This document shows, piece after piece, positions 48,049 through 59,940 of a stretch of 64,000 nt of DNA. How positions within the stretch are numbered: position 1 is the first letter of the stretch; every line of letters begins with the position of its first letter. The notes under the pieces were generated by a model. That model saw only the letters and a list, made by a program, of their open reading frames with translations. It was not told the DNA's origin and did no database searches. The stretch is taken from positions 39,230,671 to 39,294,670 of the forward strand of contig CAIIXF020000007.1 of the NCBI GenBank assembly GCA_903813345.2, given 5' to 3'. The stretch is from Owenia fusiformis (taxonomy: Eukaryota > Annelida > Polychaeta > Sabellida > Oweniidae). A program made the translations under genes and the position numbers.

Positions 48049-51000
48049 CTAGAATACAATATGGAAACTCATAATTTATGACCAATCTTAAATCAGAAAC
48101 AAAACTTATAATGTTTTATTTTTTTATATTCTAGCGTGGCAATGGCCACTAAAAACCCTTACCTTCTTGCCCTCACGAGCACCGTTCTGTTTGTTGAAGG
48201 TCACTTCCCTTGCGTATTCGAGGGCCAGATATGTAGCTGTGGCACACTCTTTTGGTTTCATTTCCATCTCTTTTATTACTTTTAAAAGCTAAAACATGTT
48301 GAAGTAAAATGAATCTTCCCTGATCTATTCAATGGAGAAGAGAAAGTAATGTGTTTTCAGTCCTCAGAGTTGTATTAGATGATTTAAAAATCTAGACGTT
48401 TGTTTCTAAATGGCGGAATATAAAAATGAAAATGATAAGATAAACAACATTTTTTCAAATAAAACTAAAATCGTTTTTCAAGTTAGGAACGTTTGAATGT
48501 TTAAACTATATTTTACAACTTTGCACGGGGCCTTTATTGAAAAAGAATGCATCATTTCAAACTTTATGAAAAACAATAGCTTCAACACCGAATAGATGCT
48601 TTTTAAAATCCTAAAGGAGTACATTTATTCGATTTGTTTTAATGATTTTTAGAAACATTCATAATCATAATGAAAGATGCAAAAAATATTATTTAATTTA
48701 AAAAAATATATTATTTAAAATCATTTTGTGGTGAGTTGACAAAGGATTACGTTGACTGGGTTGAACAGACCTATTAACTTTCTTCATAAATAACATTGCC
48801 AGGCATATATTCATGACGCATGATATACGTTACTTGAATCAAAATTCTTAACATATTGTTCGACCAAGCTTTTGGATAATACTTACTTGTCCACGACGAA
48901 TGAACGAGTTGAGCTGAGCAATATCGTAGACAGTCTTAGAGAACAAAATGATACCGACTTGTACGAAAGGTGGACGAACGGGAATGCGTCTTACTACAGA
49001 CTCCAGAAATCGACGCACCCTTTCCTTGTCGTCTGGATGAATACTGCATGAAATGTCGACGGCAAACACAATATCAATACTACAAATAGCTGGAAAAATA
49101 GAACATTATGAATGATCATTATCTAATGCCTAGGTCACATAGCCGCCGGGCGCCGGCCGATGAGTAGTCATCGGCCGATTTCTAAATCGACCGGGCGCCG
49201 GTGACTTTTCACCGATGTCTTCATCTAATCGTGAGTATGGTCACATTAGTACAGGCATCGTACGGCGCCCGCAATCAATTGAATCTGAAAGACATTGCAC
49301 GGGTATCGCAAGGCTATGGCCGGACGGCACCCGCCAGGACATCGGTCAATCTATAGGCCTCTAGATTTATACTAAATTTTTGTATGACCCAGTATGACTG
49401 TTCCACAAGGCGTGAATGCAAGATTTGAAAACGAAATACTTCGATAGACAGGACTTCCAGGATAATAATGTTTTCATGCAATAAAAATCAGAAAAAGAAG
49501 ATCCTCTTTTGAGTAAATAGGTTCAATATTTAGAAAAAAATGCTGACATGGGGTCCCTTTTCATAATTTTTCAAATTGTTTGATTGATAATTTTACGATC
49601 ATGGGTACTTCAATTGAAAGAAAACATATTGTTTTAATGAAAATACTGTATTTATGCCCAAAAAGTACTCATGTTGAAAGATATGTCTAAAATCACTTGC
49701 CATACTGCACGTGGTCTTTTCATCAAAGTGCACCCTGACCTTAATTTATTTTTAGATCTTTCATATAAACAAATACTATGTCTAACTGTCCATCCGATGC
49801 TATTAGCAAAATTCCATATTTCTGCATCTTTCTTTTATCTGTTCTCGTAAAGAGACTTCAAAGAACTTGTCAATTTTTTCTTTTATTTCATGTGGAATAC
49901 CCTCTTCCCTAGACACATCTAAATCTTCATCATCCACCAGCTCACTAGCATTGTTATTGTCTTTTTCCACATATATGGCCTATTGGCCTTATCCCCTCTA
50001 TCCTTAGCCTTTGGCATATTAACTGTAATTGAGACAGTGAACTTTCGTATTAAAATTGTGACCCTTGAAAATACTGCAACTCAAAAACATTCAGAATATT
50101 TTTTAAATAAATGATTTGTAATGGCATATTATGCATGAGTGAATATACGCATAAAAATGTATCACTCTATTCAATGTGTATGACAGGCATACACGATTAA
50201 TGTCAATATAAGAACGACTAGATCAACCCACCCACCCAGCCATTCAAATGTGTGTCATTGTTTTACAGTAAGCCCAATCGTTCCATTTATGTTTTATAAA
50301 AAATCTCTGACAGTGTGTTGTAATAATAATTCCTTACCTCATTATTTTTAAAACCTCTATATCACTTTATAAGTAATCATTATTAAGATTTATCAAACAA
50401 ATCAGCACACAAAATCCCAAAATGACCGTGCAATGCCACCGGGCGCCGTAAGATAATCGTACGATGACCGGACGGGGCACGGCCGGGTAGGTACCGATGA
50501 GTTTGGTTGAGAAAAAATCGCCAAGACATCGGCAACTTTTATCTCCGCGATAAAACTCTGCCGGCGCCCGTACGATGTCTAAAAATCGGCCGATGAGTGG
50601 CGATCATCGCCCGGCGCCCGTACGATGCCCGGGCTCGCCGGCCGATTTTGAACAAAATACTCATCGGCCGGGCGCCGTAGTAAAAATCGGAGCCTATGTG
50701 ACCAAGGCATTAGATAAGAAAAACTGCAACTCACAGGAGTAGCAAACCCCATCGGAAAAACACTATTATGATATCAAATCACTAACTACTTTGAATGAAA
50801 CGTGCTAGAAATAACCTATATTGAACAATGCCAATTGTCAGCTTTGAATTATTCAGTACATTTAAGGTACATTGTCATCTGAGAAGAAGCATTTTACAGT
50901 GTAGAGGCCTCATTATCCGGTCGACGCACCGCAAATCGCAATCGCAACGTAAATATTTAGCGAATCGTACGCAAAACGATATTATGAGGTCATCTCAAAG

Positions 51001-54000
51001 GCACTCTAGCGCAAATTCATTGCCGTTTTGCGTCTTTAGCGCAAATCGCAGTTTTCTTATTACACGGTAGACGCATCGCTATTTTCATTTCGCATCGCAA
51101 ATACACTGCTAATCGCACGCAAATTGGTATTATGCAGTCATCGCACAGTTGCGTCCACGTAAATCAGTTGATTTTTATGTCGCAAACTCCAGTTTATTTG
51201 CGGCATCCCTGACCCTGCCGCAATATAAATCGCAAACATATCATCAAGAATCTTGATAGTTTTCCTATTTAAATTAACATTATCGTTGTAGAAATCTAGG
51301 AAGTGCCTTTTGAGACATCCAACTAAAAATAGGTTGAAAAACATTAGAGACACAAATAACCAAAACTTATCAAAATCAAGTCTGAAAGTGCACGATTATG
51401 CTACCTTGGTTTTGTGAAATCTATAATAAATATCGTAATTCCATTTCGCAAATATCGTCTGCTAGAATTAAAATATTAGGGTTCGATCAAGCTGGAAAAT
51501 GTGGCGCATATTATTCCAAGATGTTCACAATAGAAGAGGTTTACGCTTATTCAGAGACAGGAGTCAGCCGTTAGAGATGACTGACGATGAGATATTAAAC
51601 AGATATCGCATGCCGAGGCCACTCATTCTTGAGTTGATTAATATATTAGATGGGGATCTAGCGTCAAGAACAAGGAATCCTCAGGCAATTCCATGTCAGC
51701 TAAAAGTATTCATTTCATTACGATTTTATGCTACAGGTTGTATGCAAATGATAAATGGAGATATATTCGGGGTATCCCAACCTACTGTTTCGAACATTGT
51801 TGCTGAGGTATCGGCGGTTTTCTCTAGGTAGGCTATATCAGTCGGACTAATTACAAAGACACCGTGTCTTGTTTTCAAGATGGGCTACCTTCCGGTGACA
51901 GATCTAGACTTTCGCAAGATATATATAGGTTATGTAGGTGGAGGGATTCAATATGGGTTTTATTATGATGGACAATATTATATTTACCGAGAGCCCGGAG
52001 GGTCAGAGGGAAATATCAAATTGTCCCTCACAATATGTGAAATATCAAATTGTCATGAGGAATAAACCCATATTTAATCCCGACCAGTAAATTAGCTTTT
52101 TATTCCACGATATTCATAACTGTCTTCATAAAATCATTAGTTAGATTTTTCTATGAAAAAATGGTATATTTAATCAAGAAAATATTATGATATTTTTAAT
52201 ATAAAAAAATTATTGTACATGTGTAACATAAACACATCAACATCAAAACATTCATGATCAGCAATACGTAAGCATTTTTGTCTGTGTCAGAGCGATGGTG
52301 ATAAAACTGGAATTCGTTTTTCACATAAGAACATCATTTTAGCATGCTATATCGACCCAACTGATTGAAAGAGGAAGCTTTGTTTGGCAAAACTTTTCAA
52401 TACGATTTTTTCTCAATATCAAAAATATTCCCGGTTATTCATCGGGAATTAGTAGTATCATGGGATAAATAGAGATTATCCTATATCAGGGTGACTCCTT
52501 ATGGATTGAATTGAGCATTAACTATAAGTCATATCTATATGCAATTTATTATAGGTCACCATCGCAAACTCAAAATGAGGCAAATGAATTCTGCACTAGG
52601 TTCTCAAACTCATGCAATATGGCACTTGACTCTAACCCAGAAGCTATTTTTATTAATGGAGATTTTAATGCAAGGAGTAAACAATGGTGGGCCTTAGACA
52701 ATGAAAATTTCACAGGAAAAAAATTATTTGAACACATTGAAGAACTTGGACTTTTTCAGCTTATAGATGAACCAACGCGAATAACAAATACCAGTAGATC
52801 ATGTATCGATCTTCTCATTTCAAATAGCCCTGATATTATAACAAATGCTTATGTTTCTCCTCCTATTGGTAACACTGACCATTGCTCAATAAACACGGAG
52901 TGTTTTCTTAAAACTCTTAAAAACCGTCCTTATTCAAGAAAAATTTGGAAATATGACCAACCAGATATAAATCTAATTAACAATTCAGTTAGAGCAGCAG
53001 ACTTTGATCACTTGATAGATAGTAGTAATGATTTAGATGACATAGTAAGCAATTTTTCGAGAGGGTTACTTGCACTCTGATATTGAAATTAAACCTACAG
53101 ATAAGCCATGGTTTACAAGCGATATCAAAACCTTGATAAATAAAAGAAATAAATTACATCGTAAGTACAGGAAAACACATGATGACAAATACTTTAAGAA
53201 ATATACTGATCAATGTAATCTTGTTAATGATGCTATTCGTGAGGCCAAAGAGGCAATGGAATCAAGGTTGTACTACAAATTAAGTAATCAGAGATATGGA
53301 AGCAAAGGATACTGGTCAATTGTAAGTAGGCTTTTGGGAAAATCTAAAAATAGTAAAATACCACTTCTTTGTGATGCTAGGGGTAACAGTTACACTGATA
53401 GCCATGACAAAGCAAACTTGCTACTGTCTCATTTCACTGACAAATATCATATAAATTATCAAGAAGGAAATGAAACTTTTATTCCAAGAACTGATCAAGC
53501 TCACAACAACTTGCTGCCTTCTTATGTCACTGAGATATTTGAACCACTAAAAAGAAATCAAACACATGAACTAAGACACCAACTTGACTATATTTTACCA
53601 GTTAAATCCAAATTTTATGAAAGATCTTGTATCTCAAAAACAATATCAGAATGGAATCTACTCTCATCTGATATAAAGAACTCATCTAGCTTAAGCATAT
53701 TTAAATCAAGCCTTAAAAGCAATATCTTTAACGAAACTGTTATTAACTCATCAGAATTGTCCATCTCAAGAAATCAAGAAATTATATTTAACAGAGTACG
53801 ATGTGATTTCATTTTCAAGGCTCACCTTTACTCGCATAACTTTACCAATGTAAATTCCCCAATCTGCTCATGTGGTATTAACAGTGAAACAACCAGCCAT
53901 GTGATTTTTCGATGTAACTTGAGATTAACATTCTGGACTGAATTAGAAAACCAACTAAAAAATATGAATATACAATACTCCCGTAAATATAAGACACAAC

Positions 54001-56751
54001 TTTCTCTGATCCTGAATGGTGATAAAACATTAAGTAGAGCTGAGAATCTGATTGTTTTAAAGTGCAGTGCCATTTTCTTCGAGCGATGTGTAAATGTCTG
54101 AAATCCTCCACAAAACAATTTTTATCTTATTGTATCTCATTTATTTTAATCAATAGTATTGATTGAATACATTGTATATTGTAATTGTAGAACGTGGCTA
54201 ATAATGCTAAAAGCACAGCCACTCACACTGTATTTTTGTATTGTATTCTTTGTACAAATGAATAACTTAATAATAAAAAAAAAAATCCTATATGAGGTTC
54301 AGGATATTGAACTACAGGATGATCTGTTTATCCCATACCAATCTTGGTCATTTTGTTCACGCTGTTCAATTGGCCGGAGTTCAGAAAATGTCCAACAAAC
54401 CGTAAGAATTCATTTAGAATAGCCTGATTTTCAGATATTCATCCACATTTATTTCTGAAATCCTTTTTTAACAGGGATACGCTCATTTCCTTCCTTCAAA
54501 CAGATCGCGATTGTCTGCCTTTTCTCCATTAACGTTTACAGTAATTATGCGCATGTTACAAAAATGAACCAATATGCGAACGGCGATTATGACGTCAGCG
54601 GGCAGATATACTATATCTGCCCGCTCAGAGCGGGACGTATAGCTTTATCTGACCGCTGATGAAAATATATAGAGGTTATTTAATGGGAGGTTTTTGATAC
54701 AGGGTATATCTGAGGAAAATACAATATATCAACCCGAGGGACCGTAGGGACCGAGGGTTGATATATTGTATTTACCGAGGGATATACCCTGTATCAAAAA
54801 TCGAGCATTTAATAACTGATTTATTCTATACTTAGTAGATTGTGAGGAATAATAGCAAAGTCCCCTGGCTCAGTATCTACTCCCTGAATTTATGACGTCG
54901 TAGATCTGCTAAGCGGGAGATATATATATCTCCCGCTCACAGGCCTGTCAACTTGGGAACACCTAACATGAGTGACTTGGAAATGTTGAACACCTCCCCT
55001 CAAAATGTGGACACCTTGGTCCAAAATCTGAACACCTTGATCCAAATTTTGAACACCTTGGTTTAAATTTCATTACATCTTGCCAAATTTTGAACACCTC
55101 AAATTTTTCGCGCTCGCTACGCTCGCTACGTTCGTATTTTTGCTGTGTAGACGATCTTTTTTAAAAAAATTTCTACAGAAATATTTTTGCTTGACAATTA
55201 CCAGGTAAAATGCGTATTTGCGTGACATTTTCTGTCACGCAAAAATAACTGGCGTGACTTCAAATTCTTCAGCAAATGCGTGACAAATACGCAAATTGCG
55301 GGACAGTTGACAGGCCTGCGCTCACGTCACATATCAGCTATATTCCCGCATGTTATATACCTATAACACTACTAAGTATGGAATAAAAGTTTTTACAAAC
55401 CAGCTTTATGTACCTATAACACGTCCAAGTATGGGATAAATATTTTTACATCCTTGAGATTTAAATCGATAAAACTAATTATACCATACTTGGGCGTGTT
55501 TCAGCGTGTTTCTGACGGGCTAATATATTAAGTCAAGTATACACCAATGGGGAACAAATCCCACTTGCCCCATTGAGTTCCAACTTTCCCATCGAATAAC
55601 GACGGTGTTCCATGTGAACTTGATGACTTTGCCCCATTGAGTCCCCATCATGCCCAATCAAGCCCTACGGAGTCCCATCAAATCCCACCTTGGCCCATTG
55701 GAATACGTCGAATTTTGCCCCATCGAATCCCACCTGGTCCCACGCGGTACCTCATGTGACCTCATGGGACTCGATGAGGCAAGATGGGGCAAAATCAGAG
55801 TCCAATGAAGCCCCACGGACTTCATGGAGCAAAATCCCAATAGGTCTATTTTGAGCTCTAAGTTTAAATTTCCCGCGTTTCCAATTTATTTGCGTTTAGC
55901 ATACTGTTGCGTCTGCGTTGCGTTTGCGTGAAGCGCGTAATACGACGCAAACCATGATTTGCGCTTGCGAATAATGTTGATTCGCAAGCGCAACGCAAAT
56001 CGCAACGCTAATTTAGCGCTGACCGGATAATGAGGGCTTAGTACTGTAGTTCCATAATTAACTCATGAAACCGAACCTGATAGTGTACTCGGGCTCCATA
56101 TGACAGCCGAAAGTTGCACTGGCGAATACAAGCTTGGTCGTATTTATTCCTTGGTTTTGAAATATAGATAACGTTTATTTTTGGTTTTGAAATATAGTTA
56201 AAATAAATGTCCATTTACCTCATTTTCAATTATTGCTTACCGTCAAATAATACAAAATTGCCAAATAATACATAATGAGATTTTCATCGAAAAAACGCAT
56301 CATCACATTTAAATTTCCATAAAAAATAATGTTTCCAAAAGAATATACCATTGATAAACAGCGGAGTAATTGCTGGCCTTATCTAGTCCACCAAGGGCCA
56401 CCCGGTAAATTATTTTAGAGGGATTTTTCTTCTAATAACAAGCTCCACTGGAATGACAAAATTTTACTAAAATTCCTCAATGATTACCAGGTAATGTTCC
56501 ATCGCAGCCAGGATTGCGTTTTGTGCAGGGATCGTATGTCTGTCCCCAGCCGTAATCGTTCCATTTCATTTTAAACAAATCGTTGACTCCCATTCCATCA
56601 GGACATCGCCTTCTCTCCAACTTCTTGGCACCTGTACATTCATAATAGTAGCAATCGTTTTGTTCATAGTCACTGTGATCATAATCGTATTGGTACCTCA
56701 CAGTGTTTGGGTTACATTCATCTGGGCCGATACGTTTTCCATGGTATTCTT
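47761..56751 (-). CDS. VWA + chitin-binding (peritrophin-like) protein, shell-matrix type, 5' end outside recognised region
   Basis: Minus-strand gene with exons at 56488-56751, 48887-49089, 48163-48288 and 47761-48048. Phases agree (1, 0, 0), and the stop is TAA at 47763-47761 with AATAAA at 47625-47620. The first visible exon holds six cysteines in a type-2 chitin-binding-like pattern ending CPDG...DPC...PGC. The next three form a complete VWA domain with all MIDAS parts: DISCS, the Thr in ECATATYLAL, and VVTDG. VWA domains next to peritrophin-like domains are typical of mollusc nacre proteins such as Pif and BMSP, which bind chitin and mineral outside the cell. No signal peptide is seen because upstream exons are missing or unrecognised. 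It could instead be another extracellular matrix or mucus protein. Confidence 0.75.
48163..48288 (-). CDS. VWA gene: middle exon
   Basis: 126 nt between acceptor TTTTAG and donor GTAAGG, phase 0 on both sides. Reads LLKVIKEMEMKPKECATATY then LALEYAREVTF. The ATATYLAL segment supplies the second MIDAS loop. Confidence 0.85.
48887..49089 (-). CDS. VWA gene: exon with DISCS (MIDAS)
   Basis: Acceptor TTTTTCCAG then 203 nt to donor GTAAGT at 48886. Reads AICSIDIVFAVDISCSIH then FVQVGIILFS. The first two bases complete the codon left open by the chitin-binding exon. Confidence 0.85.
49120..50716. mobile_element. GC-rich TIR element, about 1.6 kb
   Basis: Ends TATCTAATGCCTAGGTCACA at the left and the near-perfect complement at 50697-50716. 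Just inside, both ends carry GC-rich GGGCGCCGGCCGATGAG motifs, repeated and inverted, against an AT-rich middle. No transposase was seen. It begins 30 bp upstream of the VWA exon acceptor. The superfamily was not assigned. Confidence 0.7.
51499..51831 (+). pseudogene. HARBI1-like transposase fragment
   Basis: About 110 residues matching the N-terminal part of PIF/Harbinger transposases: RYRMPRPLILELINIL, then LRFYATGCMQMINGDIFGVS, then QPTVSNIVAEV. The DDE nuclease part is missing downstream, where a foldback and a LINE have inserted. A GTAGGC directly after the last codons could be a donor, so an intron is possible, but no second exon was found. Confidence 0.75.
51950..52073. repeat. Foldback hairpin 2
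   Basis: Arms opening ATATGGGTTTTATTATGATG and closing with the near complement (GAGGAATAAACCCATAT). The loop contains GAGAGCCCGGAGGGTCAGAG. It lies in the Harbinger element. Confidence 0.65.
52480..54287 (+). pseudogene. Deleted non-LTR retrotransposon (LINE) remnant
   Basis: 5'-truncated: it opens inside the endonuclease (LWIELSINYKSYLYAIYYRS), followed by FINGDFNARS and NTDHCSIN, the catalytic loops of an APE-type endonuclease. A frameshift near 53070 moves to a second frame carrying the linker to the reverse transcriptase. At about 53560 the frame jumps straight to the C-terminal region (TISEWNLLSSDI, then CSCGINSETTSHVIFRC, a Cys-His cluster). The whole reverse transcriptase core is missing. 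It ends in an A-rich tail at 54275-54287. It cannot be autonomous. Confidence 0.8.
54597..54937. repeat. Palindromes and foldback hairpin 3
   Basis: A 29-bp palindrome AGCGGGCAGATATA/C/mirror at 54597-54625 and a perfect 26-bp palindrome AGCGGGAGATATA/mirror at 54912-54937. They flank a foldback at 54674-54817 whose 60-nt arms contain TTTTTGATACAGGGTATATC and whose loop reads GAGGGACCGTAGGGACCGAG. Confidence 0.8.
54955..55110 (+). repeat. Degenerate 21-23-bp GAACACCTTG repeat
   Basis: Six or seven loose copies of AAATTTTGAACACCTTGGTC. It resembles the interior of the paired-terminus family, without its ends. Confidence 0.5.
55540..55850. repeat. Degenerate CCCCATTGAGTCCCATC-type repeat
   Basis: A stretch rich in GCCCCATTGA and CCCATCGAATCCCACC phrases on both strands. 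Non-coding, inside the Harbinger element near its right end. Confidence 0.5.
56488..56751 (-). CDS. VWA gene: chitin-binding-like exon
   Basis: Acceptor TTTATTTCCCAG ends at 56752 on the minus strand and the donor GTAATC begins at 56487; 264 nt, phase 1 on both sides, so it is a skippable or duplicable domain cassette. Cysteine order: DEC, NDC, YYYEC, RRC-PDG, DPC, PGC. The open frame upstream of the acceptor is probably intronic, and the in-frame TGA after GNH lies beyond the donor. Confidence 0.7.
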
Positions 56752-56838
56752 CTGGGAAATAAACGAGGTATGTATCAGTGAAAACTAGACGATGATTGTT
56801 CAAATACGTTTTAAGATTGTATAATACGAGCATCATTA

Positions 56839-57345
56839 TTCAAAGAATAGGTATCGATATGGTGAACTGAATTCAACAATGTTTTTCTCTTAAACCAATT
56901 ATTGAAAACATTCTGTAAAAAACACTGTCCTTTATGTAATGTTGACTGATTGACAACAATTTAATGCAAAAGATAGTTAAAAGAAAACAAACTTAAAAGA
57001 AAACCCCCCAAAATATTTAAAAATTAAGATAAACCCCTTTATTTCATTAACAATATACTTCTTTTAAATCAACCAAACCTTCCTTTGTACAATTACAATA
57101 TTGAGAGACCTAAACACGTTGTGTTTATGTCGTTTTGTTCGGATAGATGTTTCATTTCATTCCGAACATATGATACCACTAACAAAAGGAGTGTCTGTCT
57201 GTCCCTGTATACTTCAAATTATAATGTTACCACCCAAAAGATGACCATTAAATTGACGATGTGTAAAATTTTTAGAATGTTTTGATTACTGGTTTAAGAA
57301 GAATGCGTGCCCCAAAAGTTCACCATATCAATACCACTCCTTTAA
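56839..57345. mobile_element. GTATCGATATGGTGAAC-ended MITE, copy 1
   Basis: Left end GGTATCGATATGGTGAACTG; right end is the complement of GGTATTGATATGGTGAAC. Imperfect inverted repeats of about 70 bp, about 500 bp in total, non-coding. It starts 88 bp upstream of the chitin-binding exon of the VWA gene. A lone terminus of the same family is at 60310-60345. Confidence 0.65.
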
Positions 57346-58090
57346 TTAAGTGGAACATACTCTACGTGGAAATCGTGACATGGTGGCAAACTGGAAAATT
57401 TAGTATAGAATAAAATTATAGTACTGTAGTATAAATCATAACATTGTATTTGTAGTCATTTCAACAAATTCTCCTGTACTTAATGAACGCTAGCGCTAGC
57501 TCGATATCTCTTTTGTCTATCAACTGTGATCCTTTCGGTAACCATCGAACAAAGAGCTATAGCCTTTTGTATTTTATTGAATTTGTTTACATAACAAAAC
57601 TGAGGACTCATTTCGATGATCCTGTTGTCCTACGAATTATTCTGTTCACTAATTCTTGGATTTTCTTATAATGAGATGCTGATAAACTTTTTTCGCAAGA
57701 AAGGATGCAGACTCTCTCTATGTCTAATGAAGTCATTAAAACAAGTCCAAAACGATGAGATTTTTCATCCTGAACGTCCAACACTAATTAAATCAGTTTA
57801 ATAGACATTTTAGTTTAAGAAATCCGAAATCAACCCATTTACCAATGCCCAAAAGCTTTTCATTTTGAGATTTTCAAACAGGGAATCAACCATAAAAATC
57901 GAAACCGATCCATCAAGTGTTAGTCTGAAAATGCATAGACTAAACTTTGTGGACATTATAGAAAATTCAAACCGAAATGATCAAGAATTGCATACAAACA
58001 ATCGTCCCTGAAAATTAAGAATTGATCCGTCAGCCTGTTCGCCACGAAACATGTAGACAAGACTATCCGTAGAGATTTGAGGACGGAGAA
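57346..58090. other. Spacer between two MITE copies
   Basis: No gene recognised; short plus-strand open frames show no family features. An upstream exon of the minus-strand VWA gene would be expected somewhere to the right of 56751, but none stands out here. Confidence 0.4.
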
Positions 58091-58777
58091 TCCAAAGGAG
58101 TAGTATCGATGTGGTGAACTTTTTGAACAAGCGTTTCTCTTTAACCAGTCATCAAACCATTCGGAAAATTTTACACATCGTCAATTTAATGGTCATCTTT
58201 TGGATGGAACATTATAATTTGAAATATATTTATATACATGAGACACTTCTTTTGTTCTTGGTATAATATGTTCGGAATGAAATATAACATCTATCCGAAC
58301 CTCATTGGAACAAAACGACATAAACACAACGTGTTTAGGTTTCTCAATATTGTAATTATATAAAGGAAAGTTTGGTTGGTTTTAAAAATCTTGTTAATGA
58401 AATAAAAGCTTGAACTTGATTTTTTTTATTTTGGGGGGTTTTGTTTTAAGTTTTTATAAAATCAACCAACATTTCCTTTGTATAACTATAATATTGAGAG
58501 GTCTAAGAAAATGTTATATATTATGCTATTTTGTTCCAACAAGGTTCGGAAATACATCTTATTTCATTCTCAAGAATTGGTAGAAAGGAACAAAAAAAAA
58601 ACAATTGCACTAAAAACAAAAAGTTTTATAAAATGTATAAAAATAATTTTTGCATTAAATTGTTGTCAATCAGTCAACATTACATAAAGGAAATTGTTTT
58701 TTACAGAATGTTTTCAATAATTGGTTTAAGAGAAAAACATTGTTGAATTCAATTCACCATATCAATACCTATCCTTA
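58091..58777. mobile_element. GTATCGATATGGTGAAC-ended MITE, copy 2
   Basis: Left end AGTAGTATCGATGTGGTGAAC-like, right end the complement of AGGTATTGATATGGTGAA. Its left half mirrors the right half of copy 1 (57000-57340). Its right half mirrors the left half of copy 1 and also carries a second, direct relative of 57030-57170 near 58445-58580. Confidence 0.65.
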
Positions 58778-58849
58778 ACAAAAATATTAAAAAAAATCAT
58801 TCTAGATTTTCATTCAAAAATTATCTCTGAACATTTGAAACGGATCTTC

Positions 58850-59440
58850 GAGACGCTTTGACTGAGAAGAAGTTTTCAACGATTTTGTTTTATATGAAAA
58901 ATAGCGGCCATTTTGAAATTCAGCTGCCATCTTGAGCAGAGGTCCTTTGTCCCTGGGCATTAGCACATACAATTTGAACCACATCCGTCGACTGGTATTT
59001 AGGTTATCAAACATTTTAACTAGAATGGCGGCCATTTCGATATTTATGGGCCTTCTGAATTATTCTTCTTGAGCAGATCTGTTTTATCTCTAGGCTCCAG
59101 CACTTACAATTTTTATATCATACCTGTCCACTGAATTTTATATATCGAAGACAAAGATTTTACGAAAAATGGCAGCCACTTTGAAATCCAGGTGTCACCT
59201 TGAACATTTCTTCTTAACCAAAAGCTCCTTTGTCCCTAGGTATCATATTGAATTTGAACCAAATCCGTCCACTGGTGTTTGAGTAATCAAATATCACATT
59301 TTTTAATTCGTTTTGAAATTAAGTAGCCATCTTGAAAATGTCTTCTTGAGCAGAGAGCATTTGTCTCTTGGCAGTAGCATATAAAATTTGAACCAAATGT
59401 TTCAAATTGTATTTGAGCAATCAAAGTTTACGTTCTTTTA
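58850..59440 (+). repeat. Pearl-like core repeats, decayed
   Basis: About four degenerate copies of the core phrase (GCGGCCATTTTGAAATTCAG, CTTGAGCAGAGGTCCTTTGT, AATTTGAACCAAATCC) in plus orientation, without microsatellite or subterminal ends. Confidence 0.65.
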
Positions 59441-59446
59441 AGAAAA

Positions 59447-59940
59447 TAGAGAGGTTAAGCAAATACGGTTTTTCAAAACGTATACGTAAACGCAAAGTAC
59501 ATTGAATCAACATAGGATTGTATCGCTTTAGTCTACTTCAGATACCCGTTCAACTTCAAAGTTGCGTGTTTAGAACGGGAGATTTACATATTTCACGTTG
59601 CTATCAACGGGAATCATTATACTCATGTCTGTTGAATACTATCCTTGCAATTTTGATTTCGATGCAGAGTATAATTCTTTCTGAAGAAGATGATGTATGT
59701 TACGCATGATTTAACTCCAATAATCTTACGAAACGAGCTCGTTTAAAATATGTATTAGAAAATCAGCTATTGAACTTCATCAATGGCATACTATGTAATC
59801 ATTACAAGCTATGGTGTAGTCTAAACAAACACTAGAGCTGAACGGCTATTTATGTGTGAACTCTACATGTATTTGTATAGGGGCCATTGATACGTTTAAG
59901 TTGCGTTCTGGATTTTATACGGTAGCTTAACCTCTCCACT
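59447..59940. mobile_element. Possible TIR element (GAGAGGTTAAGC ends)
   Basis: Left GAGAGGTTAAGCAAATACGG; right GGTAGCTTAACCTCTC. About 490 bp, with ACGTAAACG phrases inside the left end. A second left-type end is at 61267-61300. Confidence 0.5.

Larger units (their letters stand above)
50905..56038 (+). mobile_element. PIF/Harbinger element, 5.1 kb
   Basis: Terminal inverted repeats AGGCCTCATTATCCGGTC and its one-mismatch partner at 56021-56038. They are flanked by a TAG duplication (50902-50904 and 56039-56041); Harbinger elements make 3-bp duplications. Subterminal GCGCAAATCGCA-type repeats occur at both ends. It contains a HARBI1-like transposase fragment, an inserted LINE remnant and several foldbacks. 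It lies inside the VWA gene intron. Confidence 0.7.
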
